Program-made: the position numbers and the translations under genes
The notes under the pieces: generated by a model
Told to the model about the DNA's origin: nothing
Seen by the model: only the letters and a program-made list of their open reading frames with translations
Database searches by the model: none
Part shown: one piece after another, positions 7,395 through 15,980 of the stretch
Layout of the letters: each line of letters starts with the position of its first letter
How positions within the stretch are numbered: position 1 is the first letter of the stretch
Assembly (NCBI GenBank): GCA_964455285.1
Contig: CAYVVG010000003.1
Coordinates: 1 to 64,000 of the forward strand
Direction of reading: 5' to 3'
DNA: 64,000 bases
From: CAIVAT01 sp964455285
GTDB taxonomy: Bacteria; Bacteroidota; Bacteroidia; Bacteroidales; FEN-979

Positions 7395-7506
7395 GCTACT
7401 CTGTTACCTAGTTACTCTGTTACCTTGTTACTTGGTTACCTTGTTACTTTGTCACCTTGTTACTTTGTCACCTTGTTACTTTGTCACCTTGTCACCTGGT
7501 TACTTC
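7395..7506. repeat. Tandem octamer array, 14 x GTTACCTT-type
   Basis: Fourteen contiguous 8-mers of consensus GT[T/C]AC[C/T]T[T/G] in strict 8-bp register, filling the space between ubiX and the downstream barrel gene. Units alternate between GTTACTTT and GTCACCTT in the centre. Same family as 2521-2568 in the opposite orientation. Confidence 0.9.
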
Positions 7507-7515
7507 ATCCACCTG

Positions 7516-8127
7516 TCACCTCTCCTTAAAACACCAGCTCAATTGAAGCGAAAGAAGGTTGTTGAACTGACCCCGCTGCCAAAGGATATAGCGGCTGCTG
7601 GGACCGGTGTAGTTCTTTCGCGTTGACACCAGGGAGTAGTTCACCCGGAAACCGGCTTTGAGATGGTCTGTAATATAACACGAAATTCCGGCTATTCCGG
7701 TAATACTGACTGTATGGTATGGGGATCTTCCGTCATCCTGGTACTCCGATCCATTCACTTCGTTGTGGGATCCCAGATAGACATCGGCAGCCGGACCGAT
7801 TTCGGCCTGCATCCGTTTGGCAAAAGTGAATTGGTAGAGCAACGGCAACTCCAGGTAGTGAATCCGGTTCAGAATGGTATTACCGGAGAGGGTGTCACTG
7901 ATCCGGGCTCCTTTCTGGATATATTCCATCTCAAACTGGAAAGAAGAGACTGGCGATATCTTCAGACTGACAAATCCTCCGCCAAGAAAACCTGTTTTAT
8001 GATAGCCGCCGTTATTGTCGCCATCCACCTGACTGACCAGCCCTCCCAGGATGACCCCTCCGTTGAATGGCTGTGTCCAGCCCTGAAAGGGCACCAGCAG
8101 CATCAGCAGCACGATGAACTTTTTCAT
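7516..8127 (-). CDS. Outer-membrane beta-barrel protein, porin family, 203 aa
   Basis: A signal peptide (MKKFIVLLMLLVPFQGWTQ) is followed by alternating hydrophobic/polar strands typical of the small PorT-like OMP beta-barrel family of Bacteroidota. Visible are GVILGGLVSQVDGD, YLELPLLYQFTF, AEIGPAADVYLGS and KAGFRVNYSLVSTRKNY, with a last strand ending LSLQLSWCF. It would sit in the outer membrane; no function can be assigned. The ATG at 8127 was preferred over upstream starts because it begins the signal peptide directly. Confidence 0.85.
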   Translation of the reverse strand: MKKFIVLLMLLVPFQGWTQPFNGGVILGGLVSQVDGDNNGGYHKTGFLGGGFVSLKISPVSSFQFEMEYIQKGARISDTLSGNTILNRIHYLELPLLYQFTFAKRMQAEIGPAADVYLGSHNEVNGSEYQDDGRSPYHTVSITGIAGISCYITDHLKAGFRVNYSLVSTRKNYTGPSSRYILWQRGQFNNLLSLQLSWCFKER

Positions 8128-8219
8128 TCTGAAAATTTGCATAAAAGTAGGAAAATCTTGCATGCAGGCCATTCTCCGCCGGGGAATCTTCCTACATTTA
8201 CATGTCGATATTCAAGTTC

Positions 8220-8906
8220 ATGGAAAACGATCCGTACACGATCCTTCTCGTAGATGATGAACCCGATATCCTGGAATTCCTGGGATACAACCTCGAACGC
8301 GAAGGATTCCGGGTGCTCAAGGCCCGGGATGGGACCAAGGCACTGAAACTGGCCATGGAAGAACGGCCGGCCCTGGTGGTGCTGGATGTGATGATGCCCG
8401 GAATGGACGGCATGGAGGTGTGCAACGAGATCCGCCGCATTCCCGAACTGGCCGGAACCCTGATCACATTCCTGACAGTCCGGGGCGAAGATTACTCGCA
8501 GCTCGCCGGGTTTGATGCGGGGGCCGACGACTATATCACCAAGCCCATCAAACCCAAGTTGTTCGTGAGCCGGGTGCATGCCCTGCTGAGAAGATACCGG
8601 GAGGCGCCGGCCGCGACCGGGGAGATGCGGGCCAAAGGGTTCACCATCGACCGCGACCGGTACCTGGTGGTGAAGGGGAAGGAAGATATCGTTCTGGCAC
8701 GCAAGGAATTCGAACTGCTTCAATTCCTGGTTTCCCACGCCGGCAAGGTGGTCACCCGCGAAGAGATCCTGGCCGCTGTATGGGGCGAAGAGGTGGTGGT
8801 CGGCGACCGTACCATCGACGTTCACATCCGCCGGATCCGGGAAAAGCTGGAGATCGAAAGCATACGTACAATCAAGGGCGTCGGATACAAGTTCGAAGAG
8901 GAATGA
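8220..8906 (+). CDS. OmpR/PhoB-family response regulator, 228 aa
   Basis: Receiver domain (residues 1-120) with acidic pocket Asp12/Asp13, phospho-acceptor Asp56 in VVLDVMMPG and conserved Lys in YITKPIKP. It is followed by a winged-helix DNA-binding domain with LARKEFELLQFLV and the recognition region VVVGDRTIDVHIRRIREKL. An in-frame ATG at 8202 would add six residues; 8220 gives the usual N-terminus. It is coupled by an ATGA overlap to the histidine kinase downstream, forming a PhoB/PhoR-like or WalRK-like pair. The stimulus is unknown. Confidence 0.95.
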   Translation: MENDPYTILLVDDEPDILEFLGYNLEREGFRVLKARDGTKALKLAMEERPALVVLDVMMPGMDGMEVCNEIRRIPELAGTLITFLTVRGEDYSQLAGFDAGADDYITKPIKPKLFVSRVHALLRRYREAPAATGEMRAKGFTIDRDRYLVVKGKEDIVLARKEFELLQFLVSHAGKVVTREEILAAVWGEEVVVGDRTIDVHIRRIREKLEIESIRTIKGVGYKFEEE

Positions 8907-9958
8907 AATTCCATGAACCGAAGCAACTGGCCTTGCTCAATGCGGCCGTCATCACGGGCAGCCTGCTGATCATCAGCACCCTGTTGTTCCTGCTGCCGGT
9001 TCCCTTACGGGCGTGGTTCCCCGGGATCGCGGTTCCTCTTTTCCTGGGCGCCCTGGTGATCTTTCCGGTTTCTTATTTCCTCTTCTATTATACCATCCGG
9101 CGTTTTATTCTCAGCAAGCTCCGGCTGATCTATAAGTCGATCCATACGGTCAAGACCGGGAAAGAGGGGGCCAAAGCGCCGCTGACCGAAAACCTGATCG
9201 GAGAGGTGCAGCAGGAGGTCGAGCGATGGAAGGCGGAAAAGCTCGGCGAGATCGAACACCTGAAACAGCTCGAGCAGTACCGGCGTGATTTTATCGGGAA
9301 TGTGTCGCACGAACTGAAGACCCCCCTTTTCAACATCCAGGGATATGTTTCCACGCTGCTCGACGGGGGGCTGGATGACCCCACGATCAACCATGAATAC
9401 CTGAAAAGAACCGGGAAAAGCGTGGAAAGGCTGGTCCGGATCATCGAGGATCTGGATGAGATCACGCAGCTGGAATCGGGACATATTCAACTGCGTATCA
9501 GTCGTTTCGATCTTGTCAGCCTGGCCCGCGAAGTGGTCGAAATGCTGGAGATGAAGGCCGGAAAACATGACATACAGCTGACGCTGAACGATCCCGGTTA
9601 CCCGGTGACGGTGGAAGGCGACAGGGACAAGATCCGGCAGGTGCTGACCAACCTCATCGACAACTCGATCCGATACGGCAGTCGCGGGGAGGGAAAAACC
9701 AAGGTCACATTTTTCGACATGGAGGAATTCATCCTGACCGAAGTCACCGACAACGGCATCGGCATCGCCCCGGCCGACCTGCCCCGGGTATTTGAAAGGT
9801 TTTTCCGGACCGACCGGGGGCGGGCCGCCACCAAAAAGGGAAAAGGGCTGGGCCTGGCCATCGTCAAGCATATCATGGAGGCGCACGGCCAGACGGCGAA
9901 TGTAAGAAGCGCCGTCGGAGTGGGGACCACTTTCGGTTTTACCCTGAAAAAGGCCTGA
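8903..9958 (+). CDS. Membrane sensor histidine kinase, 351 aa
   Basis: Partner of the preceding response regulator. Two transmembrane helices (about residues 10-34 and 42-64) have almost no periplasmic loop between them, so sensing is probably within the membrane or cytoplasm. A coiled linker leads to the H box FIGNVSHELKTP with phospho-accepting His136. The N box is NLIDNSIRYG, G1 is DNGIGI, the F box is FERFFRTDRGR, and G2 is GKGLGLAIVK. The start overlaps the regulator's stop codon. The gene ends 2 bp from the convergent polyprenyl synthase. Confidence 0.94.
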   Translation: MKFHEPKQLALLNAAVITGSLLIISTLLFLLPVPLRAWFPGIAVPLFLGALVIFPVSYFLFYYTIRRFILSKLRLIYKSIHTVKTGKEGAKAPLTENLIGEVQQEVERWKAEKLGEIEHLKQLEQYRRDFIGNVSHELKTPLFNIQGYVSTLLDGGLDDPTINHEYLKRTGKSVERLVRIIEDLDEITQLESGHIQLRISRFDLVSLAREVVEMLEMKAGKHDIQLTLNDPGYPVTVEGDRDKIRQVLTNLIDNSIRYGSRGEGKTKVTFFDMEEFILTEVTDNGIGIAPADLPRVFERFFRTDRGRAATKKGKGLGLAIVKHIMEAHGQTANVRSAVGVGTTFGFTLKKA

Positions 9959-9960
9959 TC

Positions 9961-10941
9961 TCAGCTGCTTCTTTCGGTGGTGAAGATCACCAGTTGCTCA
10001 AGCGAGGAACGGCAATCCCCCGCGGGGTAGGAACGGAGAAGTTCCAGCGCCCGGTCGCGGTAAACGAGCATCTTTTCCCGCGCGTACCCGAGCCCGCCTT
10101 TTTCACTTACCATGCCGATCAGCCGGGCCACCCGTTCGGGGTTGTCGTGATGGCTTTTCACTGTATTGATGATCCAGCGCTTCTCGGAATAGCCCGAATG
10201 GTTCAGCAGGTGTATCAGCGGAAGGGTCATCTTCCGGTCTCGGATATCGGTGCCGCCGGGTTTTCCGGTGGTGCCGCTCTGCCCGTAATCGAACAGGTCG
10301 TCCTGGATCTGGAAAGCGGTACCCACATACTCGCCGAAGGTCCAGAGTTTCTGAACTTCCTCTTTCGGGAGACCTGCCGAAGAGCCGCCGCATGCACAGC
10401 AGGAGGCGATCAGGGTGGCCGTCTTTTTCCGGATGATCTCAAAATAGACGCTTTCTTCGATATCCAGCTTCCGCGCTTTCTCGATCTGCAGCAACTCTCC
10501 TTCGCTCATTTCGCGCACTGCGCCCGAGACGATCTTCAGCAGCTCAAATTCATCCTGTTCCAGGGCATGCAGCAGTCCCCGCGACAGAAGATAGTCGCCG
10601 ACCAGCACGGCTATCTTATTCTTCCACAGAGCGTTGACCGAGAAGAAGCCCCTTCGCAGGTTGGAATCGTCCACCACATCGTCGTGGACCAGGGTGGCCG
10701 TGTGCAGCAGTTCGATCAGGGCTGCCGCCCGGTGGGTGCTTTCGGTGATGCCGCCGCACATGCCGGCGCTGAGAAATACGAAAAGGGGCCGGATCTGCTT
10801 GCCTTTCCTTTTCAGGATATACCGGGTGATGATATCGAGCAGGGGGACCGAGCTCTTCATGGAAGCGCGGAACTTCCCTTCGAAGGCCCGGAGATGCTCC
10901 TCCACGGGTGACTGTATTTCTTTCAGCGGGATCAAGTCCAA
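9961..10941 (-). CDS. Polyprenyl diphosphate synthase (IspB/IspA superfamily), 326 aa
   Basis: Chain-elongating trans-prenyltransferase making a long isoprenoid diphosphate, most likely the quinone side chain. The first aspartate-rich motif is HDDVVDDSNLRRG and the second is FQIQDDLFDYGQ. KRKGKQIRPLFV and LLSRGLLHAL are also family features. The codon at the apparent start is TTG: an in-frame stop lies two codons upstream and the next ATG (residue 28) would cut off the conserved N-terminal helix, so TTG is accepted. Chain length cannot be read with certainty. Confidence 0.92.
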   Translation of the reverse strand: MDLIPLKEIQSPVEEHLRAFEGKFRASMKSSVPLLDIITRYILKRKGKQIRPLFVFLSAGMCGGITESTHRAAALIELLHTATLVHDDVVDDSNLRRGFFSVNALWKNKIAVLVGDYLLSRGLLHALEQDEFELLKIVSGAVREMSEGELLQIEKARKLDIEESVYFEIIRKKTATLIASCCACGGSSAGLPKEEVQKLWTFGEYVGTAFQIQDDLFDYGQSGTTGKPGGTDIRDRKMTLPLIHLLNHSGYSEKRWIINTVKSHHDNPERVARLIGMVSEKGGLGYAREKMLVYRDRALELLRSYPAGDCRSSLEQLVIFTTERSS

Positions 10942-11064
10942 CGGTTAAATGAATGTGTAAAATTACCAATATTTCTCTAAGAAATCAGCTCCGGTTCCCC
11001 CGGACCCCGGCGGTCGTTTATTTATTCCCGGAAAAAACAGACCTTTGCAATCCAAACCCGAACC

Positions 11065-11844
11065 ATGGCCGGATTCCTCTTTCACGACATCATTTTCGGA
11101 CCGGTGCGAAGCCGGAGACTGGGGCTATCTCTCGGGATCAACCTGCTTCCTTTGCACGAAAAGAACTGCTCCTTCAACTGCATTTACTGCGAGTGCGGAT
11201 GGACTCCGCCGCGCCAGCCTGCCGCACCTGCACTTCCGTCACGGGCGGTGGTGGCGGATTTCCTGAAGAAGCGACTGGAGGAATTGTTGGCCGAGGAATA
11301 CCTGCCCGACGCCATCACCTTTGCCGGGAACGGCGAACCGACGATCCATCCCGATTTTGCCGGCATCGTCGACGATACGCTGGATCTCCGCGATCGGCTT
11401 GCTCCCCGGTCGCAGGTCACCGTGCTCTCCAACGCCAGCAGGATCCATGTGCCGGCGGTTTTCGACGCCCTCTCCCGGCTCGACAACAACATCCTGAAAC
11501 TCGATGCCGGAACCGAACGCATGATCCGCCTGATCAATCACCCGCTGACCGGGATCCACCTTCCCGGGCTGATCGACAACCTGGTGCGGTTCGACGGCAA
11601 GCTGATGATCCAGACCATGTTCCTTCGTGGCCATCACCGCGGCGAGGTGATCGACAACACCACCCCGGCCGAAGTGGAAGCGTGGATCGGGCACCTGTTG
11701 CGCATCCGGCCGAAACTGGTGATGATCTACCCCGTTGCCCGTGAAACCCCGTTGCCCGGCCTCGAAAAGATCAGTTTGGAAGAACTCGGGGAAATCGGAA
11801 AAAAGGTCAGTGCCGCAGGGCTGAAGGTTCAGATCTATTCCTGA
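11065..11844 (+). CDS. Radical SAM protein (COG0731-like), 259 aa
   Basis: Contains the radical SAM cluster motif C-x3-C-x2-C at Cys35, Cys39 and Cys42 (NCSFNCIYC), with an extra Cys44. TFAGNGEPTIHP is the GGE-like SAM-binding region and VLSNASRI follows. The N-terminal FGPVRSRRLGLSLGINLLP is typical of the COG0731 group (wyosine-synthase-related radical SAM proteins of unknown bacterial role). The substrate is unknown. It is transcribed alone and is followed by a palindromic repeat element. Confidence 0.88.
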   Translation: MAGFLFHDIIFGPVRSRRLGLSLGINLLPLHEKNCSFNCIYCECGWTPPRQPAAPALPSRAVVADFLKKRLEELLAEEYLPDAITFAGNGEPTIHPDFAGIVDDTLDLRDRLAPRSQVTVLSNASRIHVPAVFDALSRLDNNILKLDAGTERMIRLINHPLTGIHLPGLIDNLVRFDGKLMIQTMFLRGHHRGEVIDNTTPAEVEAWIGHLLRIRPKLVMIYPVARETPLPGLEKISLEELGEIGKKVSAAGLKVQIYS

Positions 11845-11896
11845 TGCCCCACCCTCACCCCCCTGCCTCTCCGGCAGGCAGGGTTGATCGAGTATT
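11845..11896. other. C-rich spacer
   Basis: Contains an imperfect palindrome around 11870-11885 (CCTGCCT...AGGCAGG) similar to the perfect one at 23122-23141. No gene. Confidence 0.4.
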
Positions 11897-12083
11897 GAGC
11901 CCCCTCCGAAAAGTGCCGTTGCCGTGATCTACCCACCCCCGGCCCCTCCCTTTGCAAGGGAGGGGTGTTATATGGTATTGCATAAAGTATTGATAATCTT
12001 TAATATGGTCGTATCGGTTATTCCCCTCCTTACTGGTAGGGAGGGGCTAGGGGTGGGTAGATTGACTTTTCGGAGTAGACTCA
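11897..12083. mobile_element. MITE-like palindromic element, copy 1 (187 bp)
   Basis: Ends are TGAG...CTCA with long imperfect inverted repeats: CTCCGAAAAGT, ATCTACCCACCCC and GCCCCTCCC occur in order from the left, and inverted from the right. Inside are two hairpins, CCCTCCCTTTGCAAGGGAGGG at the left and CCCCTCC...GGGAGGGG at the right. Between them is an AT-rich core (about 11967-12022). A second copy in reverse orientation, about 95% identical over the shared part, is at 56304-56446. No transposase is encoded. Confidence 0.75.
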
Positions 12084-12205
12084 GTATTCGATTGTTCAAT
12101 TTTTCTCCGGGGGAAGCGGGTGGGGCGAAAAAATTGATCTTTGAGATGTGTTTAAAGAGCAGCCAAACAGGGAGGGGAGTAGACAACTTGACCACAATTT
12201 ATCAG

Positions 12206-12213
12206 TAACTTTG
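12206..12213 (+). promoter_or_regulatory. -7 box of the 25-residue-repeat gene
   Basis: TAACTTTG matches TAnnTTTG and is 17 bp upstream of the ATG at 12231. Confidence 0.5.
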
Positions 12214-12230
12214 TCAAAACCTCCGCCCTC

Positions 12231-12635
12231 ATGGACAAGCTCTATTACCCCGCCAGGATCTGGCTGGCCTTCGGTGAGGTCGTGAACGGGAACCAGGAAG
12301 TCTCCAACTGGTTACTCAGCCACGGGTATCCCGAAGTGTCGGCGCTGGGACACGCCATACGGGGCAGCGAGGAGGCGACCGCGTGGCTTTTCGCAAACAA
12401 GTTTTACCACCTGGCGGCCTTCGATGCGGCGGTCGATGAGAACATGCAGGCGTACCAGTGGCTGGTCAACAACCATCACCCCTTCCTGGTCGTATTTGCC
12501 GACGCCTGCCGGGGCAAGCAGACCGCCATCCGCTGGTTCCTGGAGAACAAGATGGAGGTATTCGTGGTCATCGCGCAGAAGATCAAGTACCTGCGCGATA
12601 ATACCACCTTCGATTACCACAAAAAGAAGTTCTAA
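12231..12635 (+). CDS. Helical repeat protein with four exact 25-residue units, 134 aa
   Basis: Family not recognised. The core is four contiguous repeats of exactly 25 residues (20-44, 45-69, 70-94, 95-119). Each has a conserved Trp at position 8 (W27, W52, W77, W102) within a pattern [Q/E]xxxxWL/F, then about six polar residues, then a hydrophobic helix often with Ala. The pattern predicts a short two-helix-per-unit solenoid, smaller than ankyrin (33) or TPR (34). The C-terminal tail is basic (HKKKF). No signal peptide; probably cytoplasmic and protein-binding by inference. It is preceded by a MITE-like element and its own promoter, and convergent with nrdJ. Confidence 0.75.
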   Translation: MDKLYYPARIWLAFGEVVNGNQEVSNWLLSHGYPEVSALGHAIRGSEEATAWLFANKFYHLAAFDAAVDENMQAYQWLVNNHHPFLVVFADACRGKQTAIRWFLENKMEVFVVIAQKIKYLRDNTTFDYHKKKF

Positions 12636-12638
12636 GGC

Positions 12639-15314
12639 TCAACCACATTTCGAGTAGCCGCAACTCTTGCACACGAGGCAGCCTTCCTGGTAGATCAGCC
12701 CGTTCTGGTCGCTGCATTTGGGGCAGGCGTGCTCGGCGGCCTTGGTCCCGTCGGGGATGAATTTCTTGAGCGCGCGTTCAATCCCGTTTTTCCAGGTATT
12801 GATTGAATCGATTTCGAAATGCAGCTTGGAAATGATGTTGACCACGAAGGGCAGCGGCATGCCGTGCCTCAGGATGCCGGAGATCAGTTTGGCGTAGTTC
12901 CAGTACTCTTTGTTGAACGACCGGGACAGTGCCTCGATGGTGATCTTGTAGCCCTGGCGGTCTTCGAACTGGAAGTCGTAGCGCGAGTTCATGCCGTCGG
13001 GGCGGGTCTTGACGATCCATCCCTTCTGCACCCAGGCGGGGATCCAGAAGTCCTCGGCCAGCCCGGTAAAGATCTCGTAGGGCCTCCCGTTCAGGATACC
13101 CACCACGGCCACCCATTTTTCGTACTCGTTCTGGAACCGCACGATCTCGGCTTCGAGCCGGACCGGGCGATGAGGCGCCTTGGTTTCGACGAATTCCTCG
13201 GTCTTCTCCTTGCTCTTTTTCTCCCTGCCCTCGTTGTTCACGAGCACCCCGGCGCGGGAACCGTCGCGGTACACCGTCATCCCCTTGCAACCCACCTGCC
13301 AGGCAGTTTCATAGATGGTGCTGATGAGTTCCTCTTTGGTGTCGTTGGGCACATTCACCGTCACGCTGATCGAATGGTCGACCCATTTCTGGATCGCCCC
13401 CTGCATCTTGACCTTGGCCACCCAGTCGACATCGTTGGCGGTGGCTTTGTAGAAGGGAGAAAGACGGATGACCGCTTTCAGGTCTTTGTCGTTCATCCGC
13501 GACACCTCGTCCACGTTATACCCGTTGGCCTGCAGCCATGTGACGAAATTATGGTGGAACACATTGTACTCTTCCCAGGTATCCCCTACTTCGTCTTTAA
13601 AGGTGATGGTAACATTCTTGTCGTTGGGGTTCACCTTCCGGCGGCGTTTGTAGTTCACGGCAAACACCGGTTCCAGTCCCGAAGTGGTCTGGGTGAGGAT
13701 GCTCACCGAACCGGTGGGGGCGATGGTGAGCATGGCGATGTTGCGGCGGCCGTACTTTGCCATGTCGGCATACACGTCGGGGGCGGCCTCTTTCATTCTC
13801 AGGATGAACGGATTGTTTTGCTCGCGTGCGGTGTCGTAAACCGGGAATGGTCCGCGTTCGCGCGCCATGTTCACCGACGACCGGTAGGCTTCGATGGCCA
13901 GGATCTTGTGTACTTCGATCGAGAAATCGGTGGCTTCGTCGGAGCCGTAGCGCGTGCCCAGTGCGGCGAGCATGTCGCCTTCGGCAGTGATTCCGAAGCC
14001 GGTCCGTCGTCCCTGGATCGCTTTTTTCTTGATATTCAGCCACATATTCCTTTCACGATGCTTGATATCTTCTCCTTCCGGGTCGTTGTCGATCTTGGCC
14101 AGGATCCGGTCGATCTTCTCCAGTTCCAGGTCGATGATGTCGTCCATGATCCGTTGCGCCTTATGCACATGCTGGATAAAGAGGGTGGAATCGAAGCTGG
14201 CATCGGCGGTAAAGGGTTTGTCGACGTAGTTGTAAAGGTTGATGGCCAGCAGGCGGCAGCTGTCGTAGGTGCATAGCGGGATCTCTCCGCAGGGATTGGT
14301 CGATACCGTGCGGAAGCCGAGGTCGGTATAGCAATCGGGGATCGATTCCCGGAGGATGGTGTCCCAGAACAGGATTCCGGGTTCGGCCGACTGCCAGGCA
14401 TTGTGCACGATCTTGCCCCAGAGTTCGCGGGCTCTGATCGGTTTTTTCACGGTCGGGTCGGGTGAATCGACAGGGTATCGCTGGAGGAATTCGGTGTCGT
14501 TCACTACCGCCTTCATGAATTCGTCGGTGAGCTTCACCGAGATGTTGGCCCCGGTCACTTTACCGGCCTCCAGTTTGGCGTCGATGAAGTTACCGGCATC
14601 GGGATGCACCACCGAGATGCTGAGCATCAGGGCGCCCCGGCGGCCTTCCTGAGCCACCTCCCGGGTGGAGTTGGAGTACCTTTCCATGAACGGTACGATC
14701 CCGGTCGAGGTGAGGGCGCTGTTTTTCACTTCGCTGTGCTTCGGCCGGATGTGCGAAAGGTCGTGTCCCACGCCTCCCCGTCGTTTCATCAGCTGTACCT
14801 GTTCCTCGTCGGTCTTCATGATCGCGCCGTAGGAATCGGAGGGGCCTTCGTTGCCGATGACGAAGCAGTTGGAAAGCGACCCGATCTGGAAATCGTTGCC
14901 AATGCCCGCCATGGGGCTTCCCTGCGGCACGATGTATTTAAAATTCCGCATCAGCTCGAACAGTTCGTCCTCGCTCATCGGGTTCGGGTACTTCTTTTCG
15001 ATCCGGGCGATCTCGCGGGCGATGCGCCGGTGCATATCGTCGGGGGTCACTTCAAACAACTGACCCTCAGAATTTTTTAAAGCATATTTATTGGCCCAGA
15101 CATTGGCTGCCAGGCTGTCGCCATTGAAATAGGCGGTCGATCTCTCCACCACCTCGGCAAAGGAATATATCTTGCATGCCGGTTCCTCTTTCTTTATCTC
15201 TTTCATCTCCAGTGATTCCATCGAAATTTTCGGCCGGATCCTCTTTGCCAGAACATCCTCGTAATAGCCTGTTTTCTGATCCGTCTCCTTGTTGGTTACC
15301 GCGTCTCTTTCCAT
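12639..15314 (-). CDS. nrdJ: Adenosylcobalamin-dependent ribonucleotide reductase, class II, 891 aa
   Basis: Reduces ribonucleotides to deoxyribonucleotides with B12 as radical source, with or without oxygen. Family features in order: LSNCFVIG (active-site Cys), KRRGGVGHDLSHIRP, the finger-loop signature NPCGEIPLC, GITAEGDMLAALG, and LTIAPTGSVSI. A TSCPD-like region follows, with VGCKGMTVYRDGSRAGV. The C-terminus is a Cys-rich zinc-ribbon-like redox tail (CPKCSDQ...CLVCKSCGYSKCG). Reading further upstream gives only a TTG start with a non-conserved extension, so the ATG at 15314 was chosen. I saw no cobalamin riboswitch upstream. No class I or III reductase is in the window. Confidence 0.97.
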   Translation of the reverse strand: MERDAVTNKETDQKTGYYEDVLAKRIRPKISMESLEMKEIKKEEPACKIYSFAEVVERSTAYFNGDSLAANVWANKYALKNSEGQLFEVTPDDMHRRIAREIARIEKKYPNPMSEDELFELMRNFKYIVPQGSPMAGIGNDFQIGSLSNCFVIGNEGPSDSYGAIMKTDEEQVQLMKRRGGVGHDLSHIRPKHSEVKNSALTSTGIVPFMERYSNSTREVAQEGRRGALMLSISVVHPDAGNFIDAKLEAGKVTGANISVKLTDEFMKAVVNDTEFLQRYPVDSPDPTVKKPIRARELWGKIVHNAWQSAEPGILFWDTILRESIPDCYTDLGFRTVSTNPCGEIPLCTYDSCRLLAINLYNYVDKPFTADASFDSTLFIQHVHKAQRIMDDIIDLELEKIDRILAKIDNDPEGEDIKHRERNMWLNIKKKAIQGRRTGFGITAEGDMLAALGTRYGSDEATDFSIEVHKILAIEAYRSSVNMARERGPFPVYDTAREQNNPFILRMKEAAPDVYADMAKYGRRNIAMLTIAPTGSVSILTQTTSGLEPVFAVNYKRRRKVNPNDKNVTITFKDEVGDTWEEYNVFHHNFVTWLQANGYNVDEVSRMNDKDLKAVIRLSPFYKATANDVDWVAKVKMQGAIQKWVDHSISVTVNVPNDTKEELISTIYETAWQVGCKGMTVYRDGSRAGVLVNNEGREKKSKEKTEEFVETKAPHRPVRLEAEIVRFQNEYEKWVAVVGILNGRPYEIFTGLAEDFWIPAWVQKGWIVKTRPDGMNSRYDFQFEDRQGYKITIEALSRSFNKEYWNYAKLISGILRHGMPLPFVVNIISKLHFEIDSINTWKNGIERALKKFIPDGTKAAEHACPKCSDQNGLIYQEGCLVCKSCGYSKCG

Positions 15315-15531
15315 GCATGAACAGGTTTTAACTGCCAGGTTAATTTTTGTAATTGTTTGTTCTTTCGAACGTTCCAATAAATAATGTGGGAAAACTTACG
15401 AGGAGGCAAGTTACAACGAACAACGGTCGCCGGTCAAGATAGTTATTAACAGGAAAAGCATTTTAACGGTAACCGGCTGAAAGCAACAAAATTATACTTT
15501 CATAATTCGGGAAATCCTTATCCTGTAAGGA

Positions 15532-15978
15532 TTACAGGTCATTCCCGGGTGTCCATACCCGTTTTGTCCCGAATCCGAGACGATTATCGGTCAGTTTGAT
15601 AAAGTCGGGGGTGAGCGACCACAGGTGCAGGTGGGGCATCATCCGTGCGATGGGAAATCGTTTGAGGTAATCGCGTGTTGCCTTTTGCAGTTCCTCTCCA
15701 TCCGGCTGTGCCATCACACCGGTGAACTGGATCCCCCGGATCTTTCCGACCAGTTTTGTTTCCAGGGACACCGTGCCGGCAACGCGGTAATTGCCTCCCT
15801 CCACGATGTCCCTGACGTGGCGCGTATCGGGGTCGGAGGTGAAAATGAAGCGGTTACGTTCCTTCTGCCATACATAGTAACAGGTGGCACAGTAGGGAAT
15901 GTTGTCGCGGGCCTCTGCAAGGGTGAGGATGTGATGCTCGCCGATAAAATCCAGTATCTGCTTGTCGGGAGGGTTCAT
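15532..15978 (-). CDS. YhbP-like (UPF0306) FMN-binding split-barrel protein, 148 aa
   Basis: Resembles E. coli YhbP in length and order: HHILTLAEA at the start, ATCYYVWQ, TSDPDTRHV, VAGTVSLETK, IRGIQFTG, FPIARM, and the C-terminal IKLTDNRLGFGTKRVW. The pyridoxamine-phosphate-oxidase-like split barrel usually binds flavin; the physiological reaction is unknown. Its start is just after the stop codon of the large TolB-like gene upstream (3 bp), so cotranscription is likely. Confidence 0.85.
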   Translation of the reverse strand: MNPPDKQILDFIGEHHILTLAEARDNIPYCATCYYVWQKERNRFIFTSDPDTRHVRDIVEGGNYRVAGTVSLETKLVGKIRGIQFTGVMAQPDGEELQKATRDYLKRFPIARMMPHLHLWSLTPDFIKLTDNRLGFGTKRVWTPGNDL

Positions 15979-15980
15979 GT

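Noticed and set aside
7395..7506. CRISPR array
   Set aside because: Units are only 8 bp and contiguous, with no spacers and no cas genes.
12819..14276. 485-codon open frame on the plus strand opposite nrdJ
   Set aside because: It is a shadow of the high-GC nrdJ gene; its translation is rich in His, Gly, Val and Asp, has no domain-like motif, and nrdJ on the other strand is unambiguous.
15315..15540. Cobalamin riboswitch in front of nrdJ
   Set aside because: No B12-box-like conserved core was found in the upstream region.
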